Shown: one piece after another, positions 25,053-34,562 of the stretch | Layout: every line of letters begins with the position of its first letter | Numbering within the stretch: the stretch's first letter is position 1 | DNA from: Bradyrhizobium sp. 1(2017) | GTDB lineage: Bacteria > Pseudomonadota > Alphaproteobacteria > Rhizobiales > Xanthobacteraceae | NCBI RefSeq assembly: GCF_011602485.2 | Contig: NZ_CP050022.2 | Location: 4,546,001 to 4,610,000 of the forward strand | Length of the DNA: 64,000 bases | Direction: 5' to 3' | Notes under the pieces: generated by a model | Told to the model about the DNA's origin: nothing | Database searches by the model: none | What the model saw: the letters and a program-made list of their open reading frames with translations, nothing else | Program-made: the position numbers and the translations under genes

Positions 25053-25457
25053 CTAGCCCGGCGCTGCGCTCAGGTGAAATGTTGAGACCAGTATTCGCCA
25101 GCCGTCGGCAAGGCGGACTAGGTTGTACGATTGCCGCCACTCCCTGATTGGCCTTCCATCAGCATCAACCGCATTCCATGTCATGCTCACCAAAGCGCTG
25201 CGGTCGCCGATCGGAACGACCCTAAGGTCGTGCAGGGTCGTACTGGCCAAGCCTTGGCCTTTGTAGGTGTCGAGCACTCCCTGGAAGAATCGCGCAAGCT
25301 CTTCTCGGGATTGAAGACAATGGATGGACCCGTCTCCCCGCACAGTGACCGTGGGGACGCAGTAAAACCTGGCGATTTCGTCGCCATCGAACTGCCAGGC
25401 TTCGTTGTATTGGCGACCAAAGAAATCCGACATCTCGACCTCAAGTGCTTTCGCCAT
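25053..25457 (-). CDS. NTF2/SnoaL-like fold protein
   Basis: 134 aa. The pattern of one long helix pair followed by a curved sheet fits the NTF2-like fold: FFGRQYNEAWQFDGDEIARF, LQSREELARFFQGVLDTYKG, SALVSMTWNAVDADGRPI, and WRQSYNLVRLADGWRILVSTFH. Members are small enzymes, binding subunits or of unknown role. No catalytic residue can be assigned. It stands between the LysR gene and the DUF1127 gene, 83 bp from the latter on the same strand. Confidence 0.75.
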   Translation of the reverse strand: MAKALEVEMSDFFGRQYNEAWQFDGDEIARFYCVPTVTVRGDGSIHCLQSREELARFFQGVLDTYKGQGLASTTLHDLRVVPIGDRSALVSMTWNAVDADGRPIREWRQSYNLVRLADGWRILVSTFHLSAAPG

Positions 25458-25539
25458 GACAGTCCTCCTAGGGCGCGGGCGAACACATTGTGGGAAGCTG
25501 CACGATCAAAAAGGCCACCGCCGCCGAACCGAACAGAAT

Positions 25540-25770
25540 TCATGCAGTCCGTGGATCGATTGAGCGGTTGGAGGCGATGAACTCGATTCCGCTGCGCGAG
25601 GTCCCGATGTCCTTCAGGTCCTTATCACTGAGGTCGTACAAGGCCGCGCGCAGCCTCTGGCGTTTATACCGTTCCTGAAGCGCGGTGCAGCATTTCCTAA
25701 AGAGCCTTGATAGACGCCCGGTCGGTGCGGCGGTCTGTCGCAGTAATGTTGCATCAGAGGCTGTGCTCAT
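25540..25770 (-). CDS. DUF1127 small basic protein
   Basis: 76 aa from ATG 25770. The C-terminal half carries the DUF1127 motif: RLRAALYDLSDKDLKDIG followed by SRSGIEF. The basic N-terminal half (RLSRLFRKCCTALQERYKRQ) could bind RNA. Small DUF1127 proteins in alphaproteobacteria influence RNA turnover and nutrient responses; the role of this one is not known. It is divergent from the CadC-like regulator gene, 148 bp away. Confidence 0.82.
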   Translation of the reverse strand: MSTASDATLLRQTAAPTGRLSRLFRKCCTALQERYKRQRLRAALYDLSDKDLKDIGTSRSGIEFIASNRSIDPRTA

Positions 25771-25918
25771 CGCGGCATCTCCCTGAATGTCTTCAGGCGA
25801 GGTTGCCAGCGCGTGAAAGCGGGCGCTTAACGCCCAGCTTACTTTTTCCTCGTCGGAGCCTTATTCTTTGCGCTCAACGGCAGCCCAATCATCAGGGGCG
25901 CCTGGGGGAATCGGCAGC

Positions 25919-27478
25919 TTGCGCTATCTCTTCGAGGACTACGCATTCGATCCCGATAGGCGGGAGCTGCGGCGCGGGGCGGACGTGGTCCCTGTCCCAC
26001 CACAGGTGTTCGACCTCCTCGACTACTTGATACGCCACAGGGAGCGCGTCGTCAGCAAAGACGAACTCATCAACGCCATTTGGGATGGACGTAGCGTATC
26101 TGACGCCGCAGTGACTACGCGCCTGAACGTTGCCCGGACCGTGATCGGCGATACCGGTGAAGAGCAGCGCCTTATCAAGACACTACCGCGCAAAGGCTTC
26201 CGTTTTGTTGGATCGGTTTCGGAAGTACAGGGGCTCACAAATGCGACAGCGGACGAGCCAGAGAATCAGCCGAAGCTGGCCCTCACGCACCCCGACAGAC
26301 CCTCGGTTGCCGTACTTCCTTTCGATAACCTCAGCTCCGATCCGGAGCAGGAATTCTTCGCCGCCGGCATCGCAGAGGACGTGCTGACCACTTTATCAAA
26401 GATCCAGGCTCTCAATGTCATCGCGCGCACCTCGAGCTTCGCATTCAAGGAACAGTCCAGAGACGTGCGCGAGGTCGGGCGGCTCTTGGGTGTGCGCTAT
26501 GTTTTGGAAGGGAGCGTGCGCAAGGCGGGAGATCGAGTGCGTCTGACAGCACAATTGATTGACACTCGGGATGGCCACCATTTGTGGGCTGACCATTTTG
26601 ACGGGAGTCTGGATGACGTATTCGATCTGCAGGATCGCATTACACAGGAAATCGTCGCAGCGCTGGAGGTACGGCTGACACTTGGCGAGCAGGCGCGCGT
26701 CTGGCGAAAGCGCTCCTGCAGTCCCTTGGCATATGAGCACTTCTTGAAAGGACGCAACTTCTATCTGAATTTTGATAAGCGTACTCATGTTCAAGCCAGA
26801 GACTGTTTGGAACGGGCATTGCAGATCAACCCAGCGTTCACGCCAGCACTCTACCAATTGGGACTCACCCTGACTGATCAGGCTCGCTTCGGTTGGGTAA
26901 AGGAAGCAGCCGCGACTTATCAGTCTGCATTGGACTGCGCGTCGAAGGCCCTGGAAGTAGATCCTGGGTGCGGCGAGGCATACCTTGTCATAGGCTACGT
27001 CAGGACCTTTCAACACCGCCATGACGAAGCCGTGGAGGCCGGGGAGAAGGCGATCACCCTCAGCCCTGGTGGCACGGACGCCTATCATATGGCGGGCATG
27101 TATCACGGCTATGCCGGCAATTTCCGCGAAGCAATCCGATACATCGAGCACGCGCAGCGGATGAGCCCGCTGTCGCTCACGGAATCGATGGTCGATGAAG
27201 CACTGGCCAGATTTCATCTCGGCGATTTCGCCGCGGCGTCCGATACTGCCTCGCAGGTCCTAAAGGAGAGGCCAGGCTGGCTGACAGCGCAGACAACTTT
27301 GATCGCGGCCCAATGGATGCTGGGACAGGAAACGGAAGCAAGGATCATCGCGAAGGATTTGCTGGACCGTCATCCGCGCTTTTCGGTGGCGCGCTGGGCA
27401 GTTAGGCTGCCTTATCGCCGCCAGGAGCACATCGATGCGTTGATCAAGCCGCTAAAACTGCTCGGACTACCTGAGTGA
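25919..27478 (+). CDS. Winged-helix regulator with TolB-like and TPR domains (CadC-like)
   Basis: 519 aa if a TTG at 25919 is used (LRYLFEDYAFDPDRRELRRG, the normal start of this family, with GGGGGA upstream); a TTG at 25868 would add 17 residues. Residues 1-95 are an OmpR-type winged helix (VFDLLDYLIRHRERVVSKDELI, RKGFRFVG). Then comes a TolB-N-like region (PSVAVLPFDNLSSDPEQEFFA) and from about residue 290 a series of TPR units (FTPALYQLGLTLTDQARFG; AIRYIEHAQRMSPLSLTES). No membrane helix is seen, unlike CadC. Genes of this type are abundant in Bradyrhizobium, often called adenylate-cyclase-like; no cyclase domain is present here. Confidence 0.85.
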   Translation: MRYLFEDYAFDPDRRELRRGADVVPVPPQVFDLLDYLIRHRERVVSKDELINAIWDGRSVSDAAVTTRLNVARTVIGDTGEEQRLIKTLPRKGFRFVGSVSEVQGLTNATADEPENQPKLALTHPDRPSVAVLPFDNLSSDPEQEFFAAGIAEDVLTTLSKIQALNVIARTSSFAFKEQSRDVREVGRLLGVRYVLEGSVRKAGDRVRLTAQLIDTRDGHHLWADHFDGSLDDVFDLQDRITQEIVAALEVRLTLGEQARVWRKRSCSPLAYEHFLKGRNFYLNFDKRTHVQARDCLERALQINPAFTPALYQLGLTLTDQARFGWVKEAAATYQSALDCASKALEVDPGCGEAYLVIGYVRTFQHRHDEAVEAGEKAITLSPGGTDAYHMAGMYHGYAGNFREAIRYIEHAQRMSPLSLTESMVDEALARFHLGDFAAASDTASQVLKERPGWLTAQTTLIAAQWMLGQETEARIIAKDLLDRHPRFSVARWAVRLPYRRQEHIDALIKPLKLLGLPE

Positions 27479-27842
27479 AAGACTTTCGCCTTCCTAACTT
27501 ATAGGAGGGTGACTTCCGTTTCTGGCCCGTAGCCGAACAAGGCCAAAGCCATTGTGATGTCGGCTATCGACGGTGGACCGGACGTAGAGCCGCCGCTTGT
27601 GACCCAAGTGCGACATCAACCCGCCGCCTGGTGGGAGGGCCGCTATAGTCACCTCCCCGGCCGAACTCTCTCCGCGAGATCATCTAAAAAAGGTAGCACG
27701 GTGCGCGACTGACCACTGGTAAGTCGCGCGACATGCGTGTCTTTCTTTACAGGCGTCTCTGGTTGCTCAAATATCCTGTGCGGTGGGTCAGGATATCCAC
27801 CCTGCAGCTCCTTCCACATCCGTCATAGATAGGGAGGCTTCT
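27479..27842. other. Intergenic, no supported gene
   Basis: 364 bp. No frame here has a ribosome-binding site or protein-like composition. An A-rich run (CTAAAAAAGG) and the sequence before 27843 (GGGAGGCTTCT) mark the leader of the secreted protein gene. No terminator is obvious after the CadC-like gene. Confidence 0.4.
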
Positions 27843-28277
27843 ATGATCCTGTTCAGGATAGTCGTCGCAGTAATCGCTGTCTTGCTAAGCAGGGATGCAA
27901 TTGCGGAGCCGGGGATATGGATCGGGACAGCGCCCTTTTGTTTTGGGTCGCCAGCAGACTGCACTGATCTGGGAATGAAATACGTGAAGAGTGATCCAAA
28001 AGGGGATAACGGCGGCAAATGCTGGACTGGAGTGAAGGTGTATTGTTCAGGGTATCCCCCTCCTGAAATTGCATTCATGGGTTATGATGAATGTGACGGC
28101 TTTCAATGTCATCGAACGATGTGCGGTTACAATCCCAGTCCAGGTCCGAAGGTAATCGCAAGTGAGTATTGGTACTTCTGTCCAGTCTGCGGCAGTGCAA
28201 ATTTTAGAGGGATCATGAGATTGAACAAAGTTCCCAACGCACAGATTGCACGTGCTTGTCCTTGGCGATATTTCTAG
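27843..28277 (+). CDS. Secreted cysteine-rich protein, unknown
   Basis: 144 aa from ATG 27843, preceded by GGGAGG; a longer frame from 27783 is not needed. A signal peptide (MILFRIVVAVIAVLLSRDAIA) leads to a mature part of about 123 residues with ten cysteines, enough for five disulfides. The first half reads WIGTAPFCFGSPADCTDLG and KCWTGVKVYCSGYPPP; the second has DECDGFQCHRTMCGY and a CPVC pair. Base composition is less GC-rich than the neighbours and many codons are unusual for the window, which suggests transfer. I do not recognise a bacterial family; the GTAPFC...CWTG pattern recalls small secreted eukaryotic proteins (recollection, unchecked). Confidence 0.7.
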   Translation: MILFRIVVAVIAVLLSRDAIAEPGIWIGTAPFCFGSPADCTDLGMKYVKSDPKGDNGGKCWTGVKVYCSGYPPPEIAFMGYDECDGFQCHRTMCGYNPSPGPKVIASEYWYFCPVCGSANFRGIMRLNKVPNAQIARACPWRYF

Positions 28278-28596
28278 CCGGCAGTGCGTCGGTGCAATCA
28301 GCGCACATGATCGCTCGCCTGTCGTCTATGCAGGTCCGCCCCCCTGCCGCCGTTGCGCTTGCAATCGCGGCATTTGCTTAGGCAGTCATATTTGCTTCGG
28401 TAGCCATCTGGCGTGCGGAAGAATGAGCAGCATCGCCCGAATTTCCGCCGACCTTCAGCCGCCGCACCGACCGGATGAGCGAATAGGCTGGCTACTCCGG
28501 TATTGGCCCTAGGCGGATATTTGGGCGCAGTAGTGAATTGTTGGCTGCTGACCCAACCGAGTCATTGGCGCGAGGCTTCCGCCCCGCGCTTTACGT
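28278..28596. other. Intergenic with a small decayed membrane gene
   Basis: Apart from the fragment listed at 28307-28426, nothing in this stretch looks like a gene. No terminator or repeat is seen. Confidence 0.4.
28307..28426 (+). pseudogene. Remnant of a small membrane protein gene
   Basis: From ATG 28307 the frame reads MIARLSSMQVRPPAAVALAI and AAFA, then TAG (28379-28381), then AVIFASVAIWRAEE and TGA. Read through the TAG, this gives a single clean membrane segment flanked by polar ends, which suggests a small membrane protein gene broken by a nonsense mutation. No good ribosome-binding site is seen. Confidence 0.35.
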
Positions 28597-28815
28597 TTAC
28601 GCCCACGGCGGCTCTTCGCTCTTCCCGGCTGCCTCGTGGTGGGTCGTGACACCCGCCGAACGCAAGCCGGTCAGCAGTACGGTTCTCACAGAGACCGGAT
28701 CGAATCCAATATCCTTGGCGTTTGGTGGATGTGCTTCGCTGCCCTTCAACCGGAGCGCCAAGTGCAGTTGCTCGCAAAGGTGCCGAACGACGAGATTGAC
28801 CTGATCGTCAGTCAT
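28597..28815 (-). CDS. Small hypothetical protein (72 aa)
   Basis: Starts at ATG 28815 with a good Shine-Dalgarno (AGGAAAGG) about 6 bases upstream. The protein begins MTDDQVNLVVRHLCEQLHLA, an amphipathic helix, and ends AAGKSEEPPWA. There is no signal peptide or membrane segment. I know of no family. The clear ribosome-binding site and protein-like composition argue that it is translated. It is upstream of the dppF-like gene on the opposite side and not part of an obvious operon. Confidence 0.5.
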   Translation of the reverse strand: MTDDQVNLVVRHLCEQLHLALRLKGSEAHPPNAKDIGFDPVSVRTVLLTGLRSAGVTTHHEAAGKSEEPPWA

Positions 28816-28892
28816 GATCTGCCTTTCCTGCTACATTTTGCTATCCAATCTGGTAGCACACATGAAGACAGGGCGATACGCGCCTTCCATCC

Positions 28893-29922
<1,030 letters not shown>

Positions 29923-29930
<8 letters not shown>

Positions 29931-30903
29931 GGTGGTGACACCTGACGAGGCCGCCCGCCTCCAGCTGATCCGTCGCCGGCGCGACGGTCCGGCAGATCTC
30001 GGTCGCCTGCGTACAACGCGGGTTGAACCGGCAGCCCTCCGGAAAGCTCGTGATGGCCGGGACAACGCCCGCGATCTCCTTCAGCCTGCTGCGCCCCATC
30101 GCGGCGCGGCTGCCCAGCCGCGGCAGCGAGGCGACCAGGCCCTGCGTATAGGGATGCGAGGGCGCGCGGAAGACATCGGCCGAACCGCGCTCCTCGACGA
30201 TGCGGCCGGCATACATGACGGCGACGCGGCGGCAGACATTGGCGACAAGGCCGAGATCGTGGCTGATCATCAGGATCGCCGTTCCCCTCTCGGCGCACAG
30301 GTTCCGCATCAGCTCGATGATTTCCGCCTGCACGGTGACGTCGAGCGCGGTGGTCGGCTCGTCCGCGATCAGGAGATCCGGACCGCAGGCCAGCGCGATG
30401 GCGATCATCACGCGCTGACGCATGCCGCCCGACAGCTGGTGCGGGTAATCCCTCACGCGGCGCTCGGGCGCGGGAACGCGCACGCTTGCCAGCGCCTCCA
30501 CCGCCAGCCGGTTGGCCTCCCGCCAGCTCTTGCCCTTGTGCAGCACGAACATCTCGGCGATCTGCCGGCCGACCGGCGAGACCGGGTTCAGCGCCGTCAT
30601 CGGCTCCTGGAAGATCATGGCGATGCGATTGCCGCGCAGCTGCCGCTGTCCGGCGGCGGAAAGGTGCTGGATCTCCTGCCCCATGAACCGGATGACGCCG
30701 CCGCCGATCGCGAGCGGCGGCCGCAACAGGCCGATCAAGGCGAGCGCCGTGATGCTCTTGCCGCATCCGGATTCGCCGACGAGGCCGAACGTCTCGCCGC
30801 GATCGATGCGGAATGAAATGCCTTCGGCTGCCGCCACGCGCCTGGACCCGTCATCGAGATCGATGCGCAGATCCTTCACCTCGATCAGCGGTGCGTCCGT
30901 CAT
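29923..30903 (-). CDS. Oligopeptide/dipeptide ABC transporter ATPase (DppD/OppD type)
   Basis: 326 aa from ATG 30903 ([16 protein letters not shown]); a frame reaching 31575 is a shadow of the permease gene. Motifs: Walker A GESGCGKS, signature [15 protein letters not shown], Walker [13 protein letters not shown], switch MISHD. The C-terminal cysteine cluster CRFNPRC...EIC is present. It pairs with the DppF-type ATPase to drive peptide import. It overlaps the upstream permease by ATGA, indicating translational coupling. Confidence 0.94.
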
Positions 30904-31721
30904 GTGCGCCGGCTCCGCGATTGCGGGTCGAGGATGTCGCGCAAGCCATCGCCGAGCAGATTGAGTCCGAGCACCGTCAGGAAGATGGCAAGGCCGGGAA
31001 ACACCGAGAGCCAGGGCGCCGTCGTGATCTGGTCGCGGGCCTCCGACAGCATGCTGCCCCAGCTTGGAAAGGGCGGGCGGACGCCGAGGCCGAGGAACGA
31101 CAATGCGGCTTCGGACAGGACCGCACTGCCCATCCCCAGCGTGCCGATGACGACGATCGGTCCCAGCATGTTCGGCAGCAGCTGTGTGATCATGATGCGC
31201 AGATCGCCATAGCCGAGCACGGTCGCCGCCTGCACATAGCCCTGGCTCCTCAGCGACAGCGCCGAGGCCCGTGCGATCCGGCAGGTGAAGGACCAGTTGG
31301 TCAGCCCGAGGGCGATCAGCAGGCTGGTCAGGCCGGGTCCCAGCACCGCCATGATGGCCAGCGCGAAGATCAGCGAAGGGATCGCGAGCATGAGATTGGT
31401 CAGGGCGTTGACGACATCGTCCCACCAGCCGCCGAAATAGCCGGCGCTCAGGCCCAGGGCCACGCCGATGATGCTGTTGATCAGCTGCGAGACGATGCCG
31501 ACCGTCAGCGAGACGCGCGCGCCATACACGACGCGGGAATAGATGTCGCGGCCCTGGTCGTCGGTGCCGAACCACCAGGTCCAGCTCGGGGGCTCCTCCG
31601 CGTTCATCAAATTGGCGTCCATGACGGGATCGGTGTGCGCCAGCCAGGGCGCGAGCAGGCCGACCAGGATCGCCAGCGCGAACAAGACCCCACCGATGAC
31701 GAGATTGGCGCGGAGCTTCAT
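30900..31721 (-). CDS. Oligopeptide ABC transporter permease (DppC type)
   Basis: 273 aa from ATG 31721 (MKLRANLVIGGVLF); a frame to 31979 overlaps the other permease too far. The family signature around WWFGTDDQGRDIYSRVVYGAR (cut here as FGTDDQGRDIYSR) is the DppC/OppC hallmark. Six membrane segments follow, with the EAA loop AATVLGYGDLRIMITQLLPN that contacts the ATPases. It overlaps both neighbours by 4 bp. Confidence 0.94.
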   Translation of the reverse strand: MKLRANLVIGGVLFALAILVGLLAPWLAHTDPVMDANLMNAEEPPSWTWWFGTDDQGRDIYSRVVYGARVSLTVGIVSQLINSIIGVALGLSAGYFGGWWDDVVNALTNLMLAIPSLIFALAIMAVLGPGLTSLLIALGLTNWSFTCRIARASALSLRSQGYVQAATVLGYGDLRIMITQLLPNMLGPIVVIGTLGMGSAVLSEAALSFLGLGVRPPFPSWGSMLSEARDQITTAPWLSVFPGLAIFLTVLGLNLLGDGLRDILDPQSRSRRT

Positions 31722-32641
31722 GCGTATCTGATCCTGGGATCGATCACGCCATAGAGCACGTCGATCAGCAGATTGATCGCGAGGAAGGCCAGCACAACCA
31801 CGAGAATGGAGCCCTGGACGGCCGGAATGTCGCGCTGCAAGACGCTGTCGACCAGCAGCGAGCCGATGCCCGGCCAGGAGAACAGTTTCTCGACCACGAC
31901 CGCCTGCCCCATCAGCCCGCCGAACTGCAGGCCGACGGTGGTGAGAATGATGACGAGCGCGTTGCGCATCACATGCCACTTCACGACCCTGGTCTCGCTC
32001 ATGCCCTTCGAGCGCGCGGTGCGGACGAAATCAGCCGTCATGATCTCCAGGACCGCGGCGCGCGTGGTGCGGGCAAACAGCGCCATCGGCGAGACGCCGA
32101 GCGTCACCGCCGGCAGGACCAGATATTTCAGGCCCCCATCGCCATAGCCGAAGCTCGGCAGCCAGCCCAGTTTCAGCGCGAACAGATACATCAGCACCAG
32201 TCCGAGCCAGAATTTGGCGATGGAAAGGCCCGACACCGCGACGACCATGGCGATCGTATCGACGAGACCGCCGGGCCGCAGCGCCGCGATGAAGCCAAGC
32301 GGCACCCCGATCACGATGGCGAACGCCATGGCGGCGAATATCAGTTGCAGCGTCGGCCAGGCCCGCTTGGCGATCATGGCCGTAACGGGCTCGCGGGTGC
32401 GGAAGGAGGTGCCGAAATCACCGGTGGCGAGCTTGGCAATGTAGGACCCGAAACGCACGTAGACGGGGTCGTCTAGGCCGAGCTGCTTCTTCATGCGCAG
32501 CTCGACCTGGGGATCGGCGTCGTCGCTCATTCCCGTGACGATACTGCCGGGAACGACGCTGAACAGCACGAACACCAGCAGAACGACGGCGAGGACGGTC
32601 GGAATGGTCTGCAGGAGACGGCGGGTCAGGAAGGCGAGCAT
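31718..32641 (-). CDS. Oligopeptide ABC transporter permease (DppB type)
   Basis: 307 aa from ATG 32641; a GTG six bases upstream is possible, but the Shine-Dalgarno (GAGAGGAAAA) is better spaced for the ATG. It begins MLAFLTRRLLQTIPTVLAVV, typical of DppB. Six membrane helices and the EAA loop ARSKGMSETRVVKWHVMRNAL are present, and GQAVVVEKLFSWPGIGSLL is the family's late conserved stretch. It forms the inner-membrane channel with the DppC-type permease. Confidence 0.94.
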   Translation of the reverse strand: MLAFLTRRLLQTIPTVLAVVLLVFVLFSVVPGSIVTGMSDDADPQVELRMKKQLGLDDPVYVRFGSYIAKLATGDFGTSFRTREPVTAMIAKRAWPTLQLIFAAMAFAIVIGVPLGFIAALRPGGLVDTIAMVVAVSGLSIAKFWLGLVLMYLFALKLGWLPSFGYGDGGLKYLVLPAVTLGVSPMALFARTTRAAVLEIMTADFVRTARSKGMSETRVVKWHVMRNALVIILTTVGLQFGGLMGQAVVVEKLFSWPGIGSLLVDSVLQRDIPAVQGSILVVVLAFLAINLLIDVLYGVIDPRIRYA

Positions 32642-32701
32642 CGGCACTTTTCCTCTCTCCCTCCGGCGCGCGACGCGATGCAGGGAGCGCGCGAGCGCGT
32701 A

Positions 32702-34291
32702 TCACTTCGCGGGTGAGGTCTCGTCGACCCAGAGGTCCTCGACGTTCTGATGGGTCAGCTCCGTCGCATTGAGCTGAATCCCCTTGAGCCAGGGCTGCAC
32801 CGCCATGACCGCCTTGTTGTAGTTGAAGAACCAGACCGGCGCTTCTTCGTAGAGCAGCGCATTGGCCTTTTGCAGCAGCTGGATGCGCTTTGCGGGATCG
32901 TCGGCCTGCCCGGCCTCATCGATGATCTTGTCGAAGTCGGCATTCTTGAAGGTCATGTAGTTGCAGGCCGGCTGCGGCGTCGACGAATGGAAGCATTTGA
33001 GTGCGGCCTGGGGATCCGGGCCACTCGCCTGGGAATAGATGAAGGCCTGATAGTCGCCGCTGCGAATGACCTCGGCCAGCACCGCGGTCTCGACCTGCTT
33101 GACCTTGGCCTTGATGCCGACCTTGTCGAGCATCGGGATGACGGCAGAGACGATCGGCAGGCCCCAGCTTTCATTCTGGCTGGTGGTCCATTCGAATTCG
33201 AAGCCGTTGGGATAGCCGGCCTCGGCGAGCAGCTGCTTGGCCTTGGCGGGATCATAGGGATAAGGCTTCATCGCCTTGTCGTAGGCCGGCGCGGTCAGCG
33301 GCAGCCAGCTGGTGGCACGATAGGCCTTGCCCTTCACCAGCTTGTTGATGATCAGGTCGGTATCGATCGCATAATTGATCGCCTGCCGGACGCGCTTGTC
33401 GGCGAACGGCTTGAAGGTGGGGTTCATCCCCATGTACCGCGTGAAGACCTCGGCGACCTCGACGATGGTGCCCTTGAGGGCGGCGTCGGACTGATAGGCG
33501 ACGTATTGCGCAGGTCCCAGCACGGAGGTGTCGATCTCCTTGTTGCGGAAGGCGACATCGCGGGCCGCGGCTTCGGCCATGATCGACACGACGAGCTTGT
33601 CGGCATAGGGCTTGCCAGGTTTGTAGAAGCGGTCCCACCGCTCCAGGACGATGCGCGATCCCGGAACGTGCTCGACGAACCTGAACGGCCCGAGGCCGAT
33701 CGGCTTCTGGATGAAGCTCTCCTTGGCGCCTTCGTCTGCAGGATAGATCGAGGTCAGCGCAGTGAAGAAGTAGAAGCCCGGATCGACCTTCTCGGTCAGC
33801 TTCATCTCGATCGTGAAGTCGTCGATCTTCTTCAGGCCGGAGATCTCCTTGGCCTGGCCCTTCTCGACCGCCGCCGCGCCCTCGATCAAGCGAACGAAAC
33901 GCGCGCCGGGATAGGCCTTGGTTCCGTCCATGATGCGGGTGTAGGACCAGATGACGTCGTCGGCCGTCATCTTGCGGCCGTTGTGGAAATAGGCGTCGTC
34001 GCGCAGCTTGAAAGTGTGAACGAGGCCGCCGCCCGAGACGACATCTTCCTTGGCGAGCTCCAGAACCGGTTTGCCTTCCGCGGAATTCCAGATGTAGAGC
34101 GACCGGTGCAGCGCCTTGGCGTAGATCTCGTCCTGGGCCCGCTGCGTGGTGTGGATGTCCAGGCTGGTGAAGCTCGAGCCATAGGGCGCGGTCATACGGA
34201 TGGTTCCGCCCTTGCGCGGTGTCTGGGCCTGCGCCGTGGCGGCGAGCGCCAGCCCCAGGCCGGCAACGAACGCAATCATCCTGAACATCAT
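32702..34291 (-). CDS. Peptide ABC transporter substrate-binding protein
   Basis: 529 aa from ATG 34291 (MMFRMIAFVAGLGLALAA), preceded by GGGGGGA. The signal peptide ends near AQAQ. SBP_bac_5 family features: YGSSFTSLDIHTTQRAQDE, SLYIWNSAEGKPVLELAKED, the DAYFHNGRKMTADDVIWSY segment, and AGYPNGFEFEW. It binds peptides or other oligomeric ligands in the periplasm and delivers them to the four downstream components. It is the first gene of the operon; the 60-bp gap to dppB holds only the ribosome-binding site. Confidence 0.94.
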   Translation of the reverse strand: MMFRMIAFVAGLGLALAATAQAQTPRKGGTIRMTAPYGSSFTSLDIHTTQRAQDEIYAKALHRSLYIWNSAEGKPVLELAKEDVVSGGGLVHTFKLRDDAYFHNGRKMTADDVIWSYTRIMDGTKAYPGARFVRLIEGAAAVEKGQAKEISGLKKIDDFTIEMKLTEKVDPGFYFFTALTSIYPADEGAKESFIQKPIGLGPFRFVEHVPGSRIVLERWDRFYKPGKPYADKLVVSIMAEAAARDVAFRNKEIDTSVLGPAQYVAYQSDAALKGTIVEVAEVFTRYMGMNPTFKPFADKRVRQAINYAIDTDLIINKLVKGKAYRATSWLPLTAPAYDKAMKPYPYDPAKAKQLLAEAGYPNGFEFEWTTSQNESWGLPIVSAVIPMLDKVGIKAKVKQVETAVLAEVIRSGDYQAFIYSQASGPDPQAALKCFHSSTPQPACNYMTFKNADFDKIIDEAGQADDPAKRIQLLQKANALLYEEAPVWFFNYNKAVMAVQPWLKGIQLNATELTHQNVEDLWVDETSPAK

Positions 34292-34461
34292 GAGTCCCCC
34301 CAACAACGCAGGTATTCCGCTCCGAGAGTTGATCATTCGCAACCCGTCGAGCGCAAGCTTCGTTTTCGATGAAGACCAATCTCGTTCCGGAAGACGGCCC
34401 CTCGACGGGGACTACGGGTCAGGTTGCAACGCGGTGCAAATCCGGCAGTTCGAGATCGCGG

Positions 34462-34500
34462 CCAATGAGACCTGCCAATGAGACCTGCCAATGAGACCTG
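34462..34500. repeat. Three tandem copies of a 13-bp repeat
   Basis: CCAATGAGACCTG occurs three times head to tail with no differences (34462-34474, 34475-34487, 34488-34500). It lies between the substrate-binding protein start and the mtnK stop. Copy number is likely to vary between strains by slippage. Confidence 0.9.
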
Positions 34501-34562
34501 GGGTCTTCTGGTCGGCCCGGACGGCGCCTCGCTGCCGATGCGGCTTTATTGACGCCGCACTG

